Source of the DNA: Pontibacter virosus
GTDB taxonomy: Bacteria > Bacteroidota > Bacteroidia > Cytophagales > Hymenobacteraceae
Assembly (NCBI RefSeq): GCF_003096355.1
Contig: NZ_QEKI01000002.1
Location: 1-64,000, forward strand
Reading direction: 5' to 3'
Length of the DNA stretch: 64,000 bases
Made by a program: the position numbers and the translations under genes. Each line of letters begins with the position of its first letter. Within the stretch, counting starts at the first letter, position 1. The notes beneath the pieces are model-generated. The model ran no database searches, had not been told where the DNA came from, and saw only the letters and a program-made list of their open reading frames with translations. Shown one piece after another: positions 34,517-43,748 of this stretch.

Positions 34517-36265
34517 TTATCTATGTAAAATCGCTTGCAGGATGTTGAGCTGCTCCTGTCCGTTTCTTAGCACCAGTTCGGTAAAGCCTGTCACCGTCAT
34601 GCCTGTTTTGTCGAGCAGCAGGTGTGGGAAGATACCGAATACGAACGCCAGCACGGCCAGCGGTACCAGCATCAGGTACTCGCGTTTGGTGAGATCGTGA
34701 ATAATAGCCTTTTGCCTTAACTCCGGGAAGATCCAGTATTTGCCGAAGAACATGCGCTGCAGTGCCCACAGGTAATAGGCCGCTGAAAGCAACAGTCCGA
34801 TCACAGCCACAATAGCCATCCAGCGCGGCAGCATACCCGTCGCCTCCGGTGCACTGAAACTACCCAGCAGCACCAGCAACTCGGCAATAAAGCCCGAGAA
34901 GCCCGGCAAACCAAGCGATGCAAAGAAGGCGACAACGACGAAAGCGGTATAAGCCGGCATGCGTTTGGCGAGTCCCCGGAAATTGAGGATCATGCGGTCG
35001 TGTGCTCTATCGTAAATCACACCTACCACCAGGAAGAGCATAGCCGAGATCAAACCGTGGCTGAACATCATGTAAATAGCGCCATTCACCCCTTCATTCG
35101 TCAGCGAGGCCAGTCCCAGCAGCACAAAGCCCATGTGTGACACCGAAGAGTAAGCGATCAGCTTTTTAAGATCGTTCATGGCCAGCGCACAGAGGGCGCC
35201 ATAAATGATGGATAGCACACCCAGTCCACCGACAAAAGTGGAGAAGTAAGCGCCTGCATCCGGGAAAACCGGGTATACAATCCGGATAAGACCATAACCG
35301 CCCACTTTCAGCAGGATAGCCGCCAACAAAACAGAAATAGGCGTCGGTGCCTCCACGTGCGCATCAGGAAGCCAGGTATGCACCGGCACCGATGGCACTT
35401 TGATCAGGAAGCCAGCTAGCACCAATAGGAAGGCCACAAAACGCAATGGAAGATCAAACAGGCTAACACCTGAGAAAACGTGGAGCAGACTGCCCGGTAT
35501 AAAATTGGAAGGCTCCATCATGGCAGGTATGCTGAAGGTTCGTACCATGTCGGCCTCAGCGATCGTGCCCTGTTGCAGCATTTGCTGCACCTGCCGGATC
35601 AAATCCAGACTAGCCGGCACGTGCTGCCCGATCAACCCCATCTGCTGTGCCGTTGCCTCTGGATCGATCACAGAGGTATAGAGCCCGATCATCACGATCA
35701 GGATAAAGAGCGAGCCGATCAGGGTATAGATAAAGAACTTAAGCGCGGCATACTCGCGTTTCGGACCACCCCACATCCCGATGAGAAAGTACATCGGCAG
35801 GAGCATAAACTCGAAGAAGAGGTAGAAGAGGAAGAAGTCCAGCGCCAGGAAACAGCCCATCACACTCGTCATGAGCAGCAGGTAGAGCGAGAAGTAGCCC
35901 TTTACATTTTTAGTGATGTTCCAGGACGATATGACGCCGATCACGCCTACTATACCTGTCAGCAGCACCATGCTGATGCTCACGCCATCCACACCCACAA
36001 AATACTCGATCTGGAAACGCCCCAGACTGCCCAGCGAGAAACCGATCCAATCGAGCTTCTCCACAAACTGATAGCCTGTCTGTCCGTTCGCCATCGCAGC
36101 GCCATCGAAGCCCAGGTATAGCCACACGGCCACAACCAGTTGCAATAGCGTGCCACCCAGCGTTACTGCTTTTATACCCCGCACCATGCGCGTAGGCATG
36201 AGCAAAACCACAAGCGCTGTCAGCAGGGGAAGAAAAATAAGGCTGGAAAGAGTATAATTCATCAA
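34517..36265 (-). CDS. nuoM: NADH-quinone oxidoreductase subunit M
   Basis: 582 aa with ~14 membrane segments. Landmarks are FFEFMLLPMYFLIGMWGG (the conserved Glu), FLIKVPSVPVHTWLPDAHVEAPT and KKLIAYSSVSHMGF. The start may be either of two adjacent ATGs. An extra soluble loop at ~205-260 (QQMGLIGQHVPASLDLIRQV) is longer than in E. coli NuoM. It pumps protons in complex I together with L and N. Confidence 0.94.
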   Translation of the reverse strand: MMNYTLSSLIFLPLLTALVVLLMPTRMVRGIKAVTLGGTLLQLVVAVWLYLGFDGAAMANGQTGYQFVEKLDWIGFSLGSLGRFQIEYFVGVDGVSISMVLLTGIVGVIGVISSWNITKNVKGYFSLYLLLMTSVMGCFLALDFFLFYLFFEFMLLPMYFLIGMWGGPKREYAALKFFIYTLIGSLFILIVMIGLYTSVIDPEATAQQMGLIGQHVPASLDLIRQVQQMLQQGTIAEADMVRTFSIPAMMEPSNFIPGSLLHVFSGVSLFDLPLRFVAFLLVLAGFLIKVPSVPVHTWLPDAHVEAPTPISVLLAAILLKVGGYGLIRIVYPVFPDAGAYFSTFVGGLGVLSIIYGALCALAMNDLKKLIAYSSVSHMGFVLLGLASLTNEGVNGAIYMMFSHGLISAMLFLVVGVIYDRAHDRMILNFRGLAKRMPAYTAFVVVAFFASLGLPGFSGFIAELLVLLGSFSAPEATGMLPRWMAIVAVIGLLLSAAYYLWALQRMFFGKYWIFPELRQKAIIHDLTKREYLMLVPLAVLAFVFGIFPHLLLDKTGMTVTGFTELVLRNGQEQLNILQAILHR

Positions 36266-36614
36266 TATGTTACGACACTATTTTACGACACAAGTATCAT
36301 GTCAAGTAGCACGACCAAGTTGCCGCGCACCTGCACGAGTAAAAGTCTGACCCTACACAAAATCGATAAGCACTGCTGCAAATCTTCCGTCTTCCATCCC
36401 CGCTTCGGAAACTCTCATAGTTGAGCCATCGGGAGGAATTTGGCTACTCTAAACCTGCTCCTTTGGGCTCAGTTGGAGATACTCTTCCTGCTGAGCACGC
36501 ATTGAGATTCACTCTGCAGTCACTTCCATCCGGCATCTATAAATCTGCAAATTTTCAAATCCTCACATCTACTATGCACAGCTTCAAATCAGCAAACTGA
36601 TCGCGAAATTAACA
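36266..36614. other. 349-bp gap between nuoL and nuoM
   Basis: No reading frame, terminator hairpin or clear promoter was found. The three nuo genes point the same way, and this gap is unusually long for a nuo operon; a recent insertion or a lost small gene is possible. Confidence 0.4.
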
Positions 36615-38798
36615 TCAATTCAGCATGATGTATAGTATTATCAGAATAAATCCGAAAAGGGAATAGGCGTAGTAGGACTGCACCTTGCCGTTTTGAAGCC
36701 CACGCCCGAAACGACCCAGCACTTTAGCCATCGCTCCGATCAGCCACACACTGCCATCGACCACCCATTTGTCAAACCACTTTACGATCTTGGAAAACAC
36801 CACCAGCCACTTGCTCGCATAATCTAAGGTATAGTCAATCACACGTTTATCGAGGCGGTAGAGCATGCGGGACATCCACAGCACCGGCCGTACAAACATC
36901 CTGTTGTAGGCGGCATCCAAATAGTAATGATGGTAAGTGAGCCGTGCCAACGTACCCCGTGGCTGCTCCTGCAGCAGTGCTTCGCTGCTTTTGCCTTTAT
37001 ACCTTCCGATGGCCAGGGCTATACCTGCTATTCCCAGCAAAGCCGAAAGGAGTCCAATCACTAAGTGCGCCGTGCCGTTAGCGGCATCCTGCAACGTTAC
37101 GGCTTCGATCAGCCTGCTGGCAAGAAAAGTACCTTCCGGTAAAAGTTGGTTGAGGCTGATTCCCTGCATCACCCAGCTTCCAGAAAAGGACAGCGGATTG
37201 AGCGAGAAGAAAATGCCCAGCGACAACACTGCCAGTAGCTGCACAGGTACAAGCATTACCCGCTCTATCTCCTGACCTACTGAGAGTCGCAGCGTCCGCG
37301 CATCAAAAGGTAGCCGGAACGAGCCGAAGAACATGAACCACAAATGACGGCCCATGTAATAAGCTGTCAGCAGCACGACTGTAAACCCAAGGATCGGCAC
37401 TACATAGTACAGGCTGTTTCCATGGGCCTGGCTCATTGTCTGCGCCCAGGCCCAACTGCCCGAAAGAATGGCATCTTTGGAAAGGAAGCCTGAAAACAAG
37501 GGCAAACCGACCAATGCCGCCGCAGCCAGCAGGTAGGTATAGAAGGTAAACGGCATGGCTTTGCGCAGGCCACCCATGTTGCGGATATCCTGCGGATCAA
37601 CATCAGCAGGCAGGTGCGCATGATGCAAGCCGCGGTGCATGGCGTGGATGATGATACCAGCATTCAGGAAAAGGGCCGCCTTAAAGAAAGCGTGTGTAGT
37701 GAGGTGAAAGAGCGAGGCATCATGCGCGCCGGTCCCCATGCCCATTACCATGTAGCCGAGCTGTGATATCGTAGAAAAGGCCAGCACGGCTTTGATGTCG
37801 TATTGCGTGAGTGCTGCAAGGGCGCCGAACAGTGCCGTGATGGCGCCGACGATGGCAATGACGGTAAGGGCGTCAACTGTAAAGAAAGTATAGCAGCGCG
37901 CCACCAGGTATACGCCAGCCGCGACCATGGTAGCCGCGTGTATGAGCGAGGAAACCGGGGTCGGGCCCTGCATGGCATCGGGCAGCCATACCTGCAGCGG
38001 GAACTGCGCCGACTTACCCACGCAACCCATGAACAGGCCAAGCCCGGCCAGCGTCAGAAACAGCGGACTCAACTCTACCGACCATAGCTGCCCCTGCAAG
38101 GTATAGCTTGTCACAAAACTGCCGTTCAGCCACTCCCCCGCCCCCATCAGCGCGCGCAGCGTCTCCAGGTCAAACGTCCGGAAATAGGTATAAAAAGCAA
38201 ACAGACCAAGCAGTAACCCGATATCGCCAACCCTGTTGACCAGGAAAGCTTTTTTGCTGGCCGCAATGGCAGCAGGACGCTCATACCAAAAGCCGATGAG
38301 CAGGTAAGATGAGAACCCCACCAGCTCCCAGAACATAAAGAGCAGCAGCAGGTTATCAACCAGCACAATACCCAGCATGCTGAAAGTAAAGAGACTGAGG
38401 TAGGCAAAGTAGCGGCTATACCCTTTGTCGCCGTACATGTATCCCACCGAAAAGAGCTGCACCAGTAGGGAGATGAAGGTGACAATGACCAGCATCAGCA
38501 CTGTGAGGTTATCGAGCAGTATACCTGCTGTAAAATTGGTTATGTAACCGCCCGGCAGACTAAACCAGACGGTTCGGCTATGGGACACCTCCGCGTTCCA
38601 GGTTTGGGTGAAGAGGTAGATCGAGAGTGCGAAAGCTAAACCAGTGGCGCCAATTCCCACCCAGTCACCCTGCCGGGGCAGCTTTTTACCAGCCGGGTAC
38701 AGCAGCACAAAAACCAGTAATGGCAGCAGCAGCACTGCTAATGCCAGGGTGGTTTGGGGCGTGCCGGCCAGTGGTTCAAGAAGTGCGGAAAGCTCCAA
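36615..38798 (-). CDS. nuoL: NADH-quinone oxidoreductase subunit L
   Basis: 727 aa, ~16 membrane segments plus the long lateral helix at the C-terminus. Landmarks are FWELVGFSSYLLIGFWYERP, GKSAQFPLQVWLPDAMQGPTP and KAVLAFSTISQLGYM. It is the largest antiporter-like subunit of complex I. The upstream neighbours are unrelated (39012 gene on the opposite strand), so nuoA-K are not adjacent. Confidence 0.95.
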   Translation of the reverse strand: MELSALLEPLAGTPQTTLALAVLLLPLLVFVLLYPAGKKLPRQGDWVGIGATGLAFALSIYLFTQTWNAEVSHSRTVWFSLPGGYITNFTAGILLDNLTVLMLVIVTFISLLVQLFSVGYMYGDKGYSRYFAYLSLFTFSMLGIVLVDNLLLLFMFWELVGFSSYLLIGFWYERPAAIAASKKAFLVNRVGDIGLLLGLFAFYTYFRTFDLETLRALMGAGEWLNGSFVTSYTLQGQLWSVELSPLFLTLAGLGLFMGCVGKSAQFPLQVWLPDAMQGPTPVSSLIHAATMVAAGVYLVARCYTFFTVDALTVIAIVGAITALFGALAALTQYDIKAVLAFSTISQLGYMVMGMGTGAHDASLFHLTTHAFFKAALFLNAGIIIHAMHRGLHHAHLPADVDPQDIRNMGGLRKAMPFTFYTYLLAAAALVGLPLFSGFLSKDAILSGSWAWAQTMSQAHGNSLYYVVPILGFTVVLLTAYYMGRHLWFMFFGSFRLPFDARTLRLSVGQEIERVMLVPVQLLAVLSLGIFFSLNPLSFSGSWVMQGISLNQLLPEGTFLASRLIEAVTLQDAANGTAHLVIGLLSALLGIAGIALAIGRYKGKSSEALLQEQPRGTLARLTYHHYYLDAAYNRMFVRPVLWMSRMLYRLDKRVIDYTLDYASKWLVVFSKIVKWFDKWVVDGSVWLIGAMAKVLGRFGRGLQNGKVQSYYAYSLFGFILIILYIMLN

Positions 38799-39011
38799 AA
38801 TATAGGCTGTCTAGTGGGTTCGATCCTTTATAGAGGACACCCTGAGGGTTCCCCTCAGTTTCAGGCTGCCAATTTACATATATTGTTGCAATAATATAGC
38901 GCGCAATGACCTCGTGAGGCCACGCATACCCCATATTTTTCAATTTTTGCAAACAATCATAATTCTATTTCGTTCTGTATGGTATTGTACCATCTAAACA
39001 AAATATGAACT

Positions 39012-39305
39012 ATGGACACACAAGATCTTAAAAGAGACGCACAGGATTTGAAAAACAAAGCTGACAGAATGAATCCACAGCATAAAGAAGGACCGGTAGC
39101 TGCAGCCATTGAAGACTATACCTCCCGCATCCCATCTGATGTATTTTTATGGGCTGCACTGGGCTCAATGGCCGTATCAGCGACACTGAAGATTATGAAG
39201 AAAGACGAGGAAGCTTTGTTCGTTGGACAGTGGGCACCTTCTTTCTTACTACTAGGTAACTACAATAAGATGATCAAGCTTGCTGGCTACCAAAGCGACA
39301 AGTAA
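39012..39305 (+). CDS. Small membrane-associated hypothetical protein, 97 aa
   Basis: A charged amphipathic N-terminus (DLKRDAQDLKNKADRMNP) is followed by one hydrophobic stretch at ~43-60 (VFLWAALGSMAVSATLKIM) and a second, weaker one near 72-82. Not recognised beyond resembling small proteins that recur in Hymenobacteraceae. Monocistronic with a strong terminator. Confidence 0.65.
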   Translation: MDTQDLKRDAQDLKNKADRMNPQHKEGPVAAAIEDYTSRIPSDVFLWAALGSMAVSATLKIMKKDEEALFVGQWAPSFLLLGNYNKMIKLAGYQSDK

Positions 39306-39334
39306 GAAGCGTTTACTATAATCTCGTTTCGAGA

Positions 39335-39370
39335 AACAGAAAGAGGGAGCTTAGGCTCCCTCTTTCTGTT
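39335..39370 (+). terminator. Terminator of the 97-aa gene
   Basis: AACAGAAAGAGGGAGC and its perfect 16-bp complement around TTAG, then ATATTTT. Confidence 0.9.
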
Positions 39371-39508
39371 ATATTTTCGAGGTGATCATCTAACCTAATA
39401 ATCAACCACATTCTGTCATTAAAACTATATTGAATAATATCTTTACAAGATAGTTCAAAAAGAATATTTTTTTTGCCCAACTGCACCAATTACAGATATA
39501 ATTCTCCC

Positions 39509-39516
39509 TATCTTTG
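39509..39516 (+). promoter_or_regulatory. -7 element of a possible small-RNA promoter
   Basis: TATCTTTG followed by CACC, in an AT-rich region with no reading frame following on this strand. No -33 TTTG at 19-21 bp. The rest of the 39371-39676 gap shows nothing apart from the RNA-like segment listed next. Confidence 0.5.
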
Positions 39517-39521
39517 CACCG

Positions 39522-39597
39522 GCTAAAAGTTGAAGGTTGCCTTTCAGGCAATCCTTTGAAGAAGCAGGGCTCCCCTCAAAGGAGCCTTCGCTTTTTA
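39522..39597 (+). ncRNA. Candidate small RNA with intrinsic terminator
   Basis: From the predicted start 6 bp past the -7 box, the segment forms two hairpins. AAGGTTGCC faces GGCAATCCTT (39533-39556). AAGCAGGGCTCC (39562-39573) faces GGAGCCTTCGCTT (39581-39593) and is followed by TTTTT. The transcript would be ~75 nt. The gene after it is on the other strand, so this is not a leader of a neighbour. No known RNA family was recognised. Confidence 0.5.
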
Positions 39598-39676
39598 CAG
39601 GCCATACCTATCCTGGCAACGTGCCAGACAGCCCGCCCCGAACAGATATTTTATTAAAACCGCTTAGTAAGATTTG

Positions 39677-39955
39677 CTAGACAGCCTCTGCAGACGGCTC
39701 AGAGTTTATACCTTCGGAGCGAAAAGTTTCGCAATACTTTTTCCGAAGGTTTTGTACACCGTTCCAATCGATCACGTCTTCCTCACTGCTGAGTTGCGTC
39801 AGGTTTTCTTTCACAGAGACATCCGAAATAAACATTCGGTCCTGGTAAAGACCATTGGCATAAAAACGACAATAGGTACGGATCTCGTCCGCTTCTGTCA
39901 ATACAATTAAATCGCAAGTTTGAAGCTTGCTGCTAAAAAGAGAGAATTCATCCAT
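39677..39955 (-). CDS. Hypothetical protein, 92 aa
   Basis: A soluble acidic protein (MDEFSLFSSKLQTCDLIVLTE) without a signal or recognised domain. The codon use and position are only moderately convincing, but the frame is closed by a start with good spacing and no overlap with neighbours. It is convergent with the small-RNA candidate. Confidence 0.5.
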   Translation of the reverse strand: MDEFSLFSSKLQTCDLIVLTEADEIRTYCRFYANGLYQDRMFISDVSVKENLTQLSSEEDVIDWNGVQNLRKKYCETFRSEGINSEPSAEAV

Positions 39956-40433
39956 AAAACAGGCAATCGGTATTCTGAAGGTCTGGGCAAAATAGGACAG
40001 TTTTTCTCCTCCTACTCAGCACCCATGTACTTGTTAACTCAAAGCTTACGAAGTATTTCCTGAAAGGTTGTAATGAAGAGGTAATTTTTAAATTATTTTT
40101 CGGCATCGCCTCCAGTGCGTTCAGGTTACCCTCCTACCGACTAATTCAAAAAGCTATACCCAATCATACAATAGTTTGATAATCAAAAGGCTAACATCTA
40201 CATCCTATATACCTACTAAAAAAAGCTACTCACTAAACATTTCTCATAATGACAATCAGGTTAAATATAACTATTTAAGCAGCCCGTATACAATTGCATA
40301 GAGAACCCCGCTGGATACACTTTAGCCGAAAGAAGAGAAGTAACGTCATTGTCGCAGGTTGCCACTGTGTAAGTAGCCAGTGTAGTGCGGTAGCATATAG
40401 AATTTTCTAACCACATATATAAACCACACAACT
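39956..40433. other. 478-bp gap, no gene seen
   Basis: AT-rich, with several short palindromic fragments but no frame, promoter or hairpin I can support. It precedes the SnoaL-like pseudogene and may hold its promoter. Confidence 0.4.
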
Positions 40434-40832
40434 ATGGAAACAACCAGCACAAACATCCAGGAAGAGATCAAAAATGCTAACCGGCAGTTCGAATCTCATT
40501 TTGAACTGGGCAAGACCACGGGTCTTGCGGATCTGTACACAAAAGAGGCCATGCTTCTCCCAACCGGTTTTGATATGCTGCAAGGCAAAAAAGCCATTTA
40601 AGAATTCTGGCAGGGAGCCAGAGACATGGGCTTGAAACGGCTTAAACTCAACACCTTCGACTTAGAGCAGTACATAGAGGTAGCCATAGAGGCAGGCACT
40701 TATAAATTGTATGCAGAAGGAGACCAGGAGGTAGACCATGGCAAATACCTCGTTGTCTGGAAAAAGGACGACAACCGATGGAAGCTGCACAAGGACATCT
40801 GGAACAGCAGTATATCCAACCAGCCTGCTTAA
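40434..40832 (+). pseudogene. SnoaL/DUF4440-like gene with an in-frame TAA
   Basis: From the ATG at 40434 the frame reads METTSTNIQEEIKNANRQFE, then LADLYTKEAMLLPTGFDML, to a TAA at 40599-40601. It continues EFWQGARDMGLKRLKLNTF to a stop at 40830-40832, for 132 codons. The whole matches a DUF4440/SnoaL-like NTF2-fold protein; the stop stands where GKKAI-Q-EFW is natural (CAA to TAA). An ATG inside (40626) gives a 68-aa downstream piece that is probably not functional. Confidence 0.8.
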
Positions 40833-40846
40833 GCATGATAGGTATA

Positions 40847-40884
40847 AAACAGAAAAGCCGCTGATGTCAGCGGCTTTTCTGTTT
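40847..40884. terminator. Bidirectional terminator
   Basis: AAACAGAAAAGCCGCTGA (40847-40864) pairs perfectly with 40867-40884, with a 2-nt loop centre. It serves the SnoaL-like pseudogene and the convergent M3 peptidase gene. Confidence 0.9.
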
Positions 40885-40903
40885 TATTATGTGAGACAGG
40901 CAT

Positions 40904-43102
40904 TTACTTTTTACCCTGGTTGTTCGGTACCGGGAAGCCACGGTCACGCATCAGCGCGTCGATTTTGGCGTCACGTCCACGGAACATACGGTAGGCTTCT
41001 GCCGGATCCATGGAGTTGCGCGGTGCAAACAGGTACTTCACCAGTTTGGCGGCAACGTCCTTGTCATAGAATCCACCTGGCGCTTCAGTGAAAGCCTCAG
41101 AGGCGTCAGAGGTAAGCACGTCAGCCCACATGTAACCATAGTAAGCAGTGGCATAGCCCTCGCCGGAGAACACGTGCCCGAAGTGTGGTGAGCGGTGACG
41201 CATCACGATCTCTTTCGGCATACCTAGTTTAGCAAGGGTTTCTTTCTCAAACTTGTCCGGGTCCATGTTGTTCGGGTCGGCGAGGTGGAAATGCATGTCC
41301 ATTAAAGCTGAAGCCAGGAACTCTGTTGTTTCAAAACCCTGGTTGAAAGTGGCAGCCTTCTCAATCTTGGCCACCAACTCTTTCGGCATCGGCTCACCCG
41401 TCTTGTAGTGCTTCAGGAACTGGTTGATCACTTTGTCGGTAGACAACCAGCGCTCCAGCAACTGCGACTGGAACTCGGTGTAGTCACGTACGCCGCTGTT
41501 CAGCGTAGGATATTTTACGTTAGAGGCCAGGAAGTGCAGCGCGTGACCGAACTCGTGGAAGAAGGTGGTCGCGTCGTCCCACGATACCAGCACAGGCTCG
41601 CCCGGCGCAGGCTTCACGAAGTTGGAGTTGTTAGACGACAGCACGTTCTTTTTGCCATCGAAAGTCGTGTGGGCGCGGTATGTAGTAGCCCATGCACCAG
41701 AGCGCTTGCCCTGACGTGCAAATGGATCGAGGTACCACAGACCGATGTGCTCGCCTGAAGTCTTGTCGGTTACTTCCCATACTTTCACATCTTCGTGGAA
41801 TACAGGCACAGATCCTTCCGGTACCGGCTTAAAGTCGAAGTTGAACAGTTCGCCTGCCGTGAAGAACATGGCCTGGGTCAGGTTGCCCAGTTCCAGATAC
41901 TGCTTCACTTCGTCAGAGTCGAGGTCGTACTTGTCTTTACGCACTTTCTCGGCGTAGTAGCGATAGTCCCATGGCTCGATCGTAATCTTGGTTTTGCTCG
42001 TGGCGTTCGCCAGTTTCTGCATGTCGGCCACCTCTTCGCGGGCACGGGCAGTTGCGGCAGGCCATACGGCCATCATCAGCTCCATCGCAGCCTCTGGCGT
42101 TTTAGCCATGCGGTCCTGCAGGCGCCACTCAGCATAGTTATCGTAACCCATCAACCCTACACGCTCTTTGCGCAGTTTCAGGATATTGACGATGTTCTGC
42201 TTGTTATCGTTGGCATCGTTGTTGTCGCCGCGAGAATAGTAGTTCTTCCATACCTGCTCACGCAAGCCGCGCTCATCCGAGTAAGTCAGGAACTGGTCCA
42301 TAGAAGAACGGGTGTTGGTTACGGCATACTGGCCCGGCTTACCACGGTCGGCGGCAGCTTTGGCAGCGGCTTTCACAAACGACTCCGGCAAACCGCTCAG
42401 CTGGTCTTTGGTGAAGTACACCACATACTTCTCCTCGTCGGCCAGGATGTTGTTGCCAAAGGCGGTGTACAGCGAAGAAAGTTCTTTGTTGATCTCTGCG
42501 TAGCGCTTCTTTTTTTCAGGGCTCAGGTCAGCACCTTCCATGGCGAAGTTCTTGTAGATGAGGTCCACCACACGCTGCTGGTCAGCTGGCAGTGGGTTCT
42601 TCTGCGAGTTCTCGTACACGGTTTTGATGCGCTGGAAAAGCTTCTCGTTCTGAGAGATCTTCGAGCTGAACTCAGAGATCTTCGGAGCCATTTCCTTTTG
42701 GATCTCGCGGAACTCCGGCGTAGACATGTTGCTGCCCCAGATGCCGTAATACGTGAACACACGGTTCAGTTCCTCTCCGGCTCTTTCCATCTCCTCGATG
42801 GTATTCTCGAAGGTGGCAGGCTGCGGATTGTTGGCAATCGCCTCGATCTCGGCCAGGTTGATCGCCATGGCTTTTTCCATCGCTGGCTTCAGGTCGGCCA
42901 GGTTCATTTTATCGAAGGCAGGAACACCCTGGTATGGGCCGCTCCACTCCTGCAGGAGCACATTGGTTTCAGCTTGCTGCTGTTGCTCGGTGGCAGCCTG
43001 TGTGTCCTGTGTCTGCGGCGTCTGCACCGATGTACAGCTTGCCAGCGCCAACAGGGCCACAACGCCGGATACCTTACCGGCCGATATGATCTGTTCTTTC
43101 AT
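40904..43102 (-). CDS. M3-family metallopeptidase lipoprotein (dipeptidyl carboxypeptidase type)
   Basis: 732 aa. A lipoprotein signal ends in LASC (Cys23), so the enzyme is anchored in the periplasm or outer membrane. The M3 zinc motif HEFGHALH lies near residue 517, with the third ligand Glu ~25 residues later (DYTEFQSQLLERW). The C-terminal region (FGHVFSGEGYATAYYGYMWADVL in part) is that of Dcp/oligopeptidase A. The family removes C-terminal dipeptides or cuts short peptides. The mature protein starts with a ~25-residue Gln/Thr-rich linker. Monocistronic. Confidence 0.9.
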   Translation of the reverse strand: MKEQIISAGKVSGVVALLALASCTSVQTPQTQDTQAATEQQQQAETNVLLQEWSGPYQGVPAFDKMNLADLKPAMEKAMAINLAEIEAIANNPQPATFENTIEEMERAGEELNRVFTYYGIWGSNMSTPEFREIQKEMAPKISEFSSKISQNEKLFQRIKTVYENSQKNPLPADQQRVVDLIYKNFAMEGADLSPEKKKRYAEINKELSSLYTAFGNNILADEEKYVVYFTKDQLSGLPESFVKAAAKAAADRGKPGQYAVTNTRSSMDQFLTYSDERGLREQVWKNYYSRGDNNDANDNKQNIVNILKLRKERVGLMGYDNYAEWRLQDRMAKTPEAAMELMMAVWPAATARAREEVADMQKLANATSKTKITIEPWDYRYYAEKVRKDKYDLDSDEVKQYLELGNLTQAMFFTAGELFNFDFKPVPEGSVPVFHEDVKVWEVTDKTSGEHIGLWYLDPFARQGKRSGAWATTYRAHTTFDGKKNVLSSNNSNFVKPAPGEPVLVSWDDATTFFHEFGHALHFLASNVKYPTLNSGVRDYTEFQSQLLERWLSTDKVINQFLKHYKTGEPMPKELVAKIEKAATFNQGFETTEFLASALMDMHFHLADPNNMDPDKFEKETLAKLGMPKEIVMRHRSPHFGHVFSGEGYATAYYGYMWADVLTSDASEAFTEAPGGFYDKDVAAKLVKYLFAPRNSMDPAEAYRMFRGRDAKIDALMRDRGFPVPNNQGKK

Positions 43103-43289
43103 AGAATATTAAAGTGAATGATAAATTTCAGCACAAGATACAAAAAATAGGCCAAAGGCCCCACTAAGCAATTTAGAGGCTGCTTACTATACCTGAAATG
43201 CCACCTGCAGACGTTTATAAAGTATCCTTCCGACGGGGCGACAAAAATAAGGGCCTGCTCGTATAGAAGGAACAGAATACCCTTTTACC

Positions 43290-43748
43290 ATGCAAGATAC
43301 CCCAATTAAAGACAAGCAAGCTTTACGTAAGCTCTACGAATCTGTTCTGCCCGAGCTGGCACAGCACATCCATCAACACCTGGCGGACGTTATTCCGCTT
43401 TTCCATGACTTTAAACTCGAGAAACTAGTAGACACCTGGACGCGTGAACCAGGCTCCGATGCCACAACAGAGATCAGCCTGGACAAGGGGAATGTGAACC
43501 AAATGGGTTTAAGGTTACGATTAGAGGGCTTTCAGCGGGTGGGGGCCGATAACTTTGACCTGACCAAGGACTTGCTTTTCAAATTAGACCGCACCTTTTA
43601 CACCATCGGCCCGAACCAGGATAACGCATGGTTGGAGAAGGACTACCTGCAAAGCTGGGATAATGCGGACTACGAACTGGTGGCTGAAAAATGGACCGAG
43701 CAGTTAATAGACGACCTGACCCAGCGCTTAGAGAAATACACGGTATGA
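43290..43748 (+). CDS. Hypothetical protein, 152 aa
   Basis: A soluble, acidic protein with alternating helices and strands (ALRKLYESVLPELAQHIHQHL; TEISLDKGNVNQMGLRLRLEG); no recognised domain, no signal. It overlaps the next gene by ATGA (43745-43748), so the two are translationally coupled. Confidence 0.65.
   Translation: MQDTPIKDKQALRKLYESVLPELAQHIHQHLADVIPLFHDFKLEKLVDTWTREPGSDATTEISLDKGNVNQMGLRLRLEGFQRVGADNFDLTKDLLFKLDRTFYTIGPNQDNAWLEKDYLQSWDNADYELVAEKWTEQLIDDLTQRLEKYTV

Noticed and set aside
41795..43117. Long open frame (440 codons) on the plus strand opposite the M3 peptidase gene
   Set aside because: It mirrors the peptidase gene, has no start context or recognisable domain, and is rich in His/Leu/Val as expected from the complement of a GC3-rich gene. 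Similar antisense frames opposite the catalase, rlmD, purF and glgX genes were rejected for the same reason.
43165..43185. TTTAGAGGCTGCTTA, similar to the IS end seen near position 90
   Set aside because: Single short match, no partner repeat, no transposase and no gene disruption nearby.
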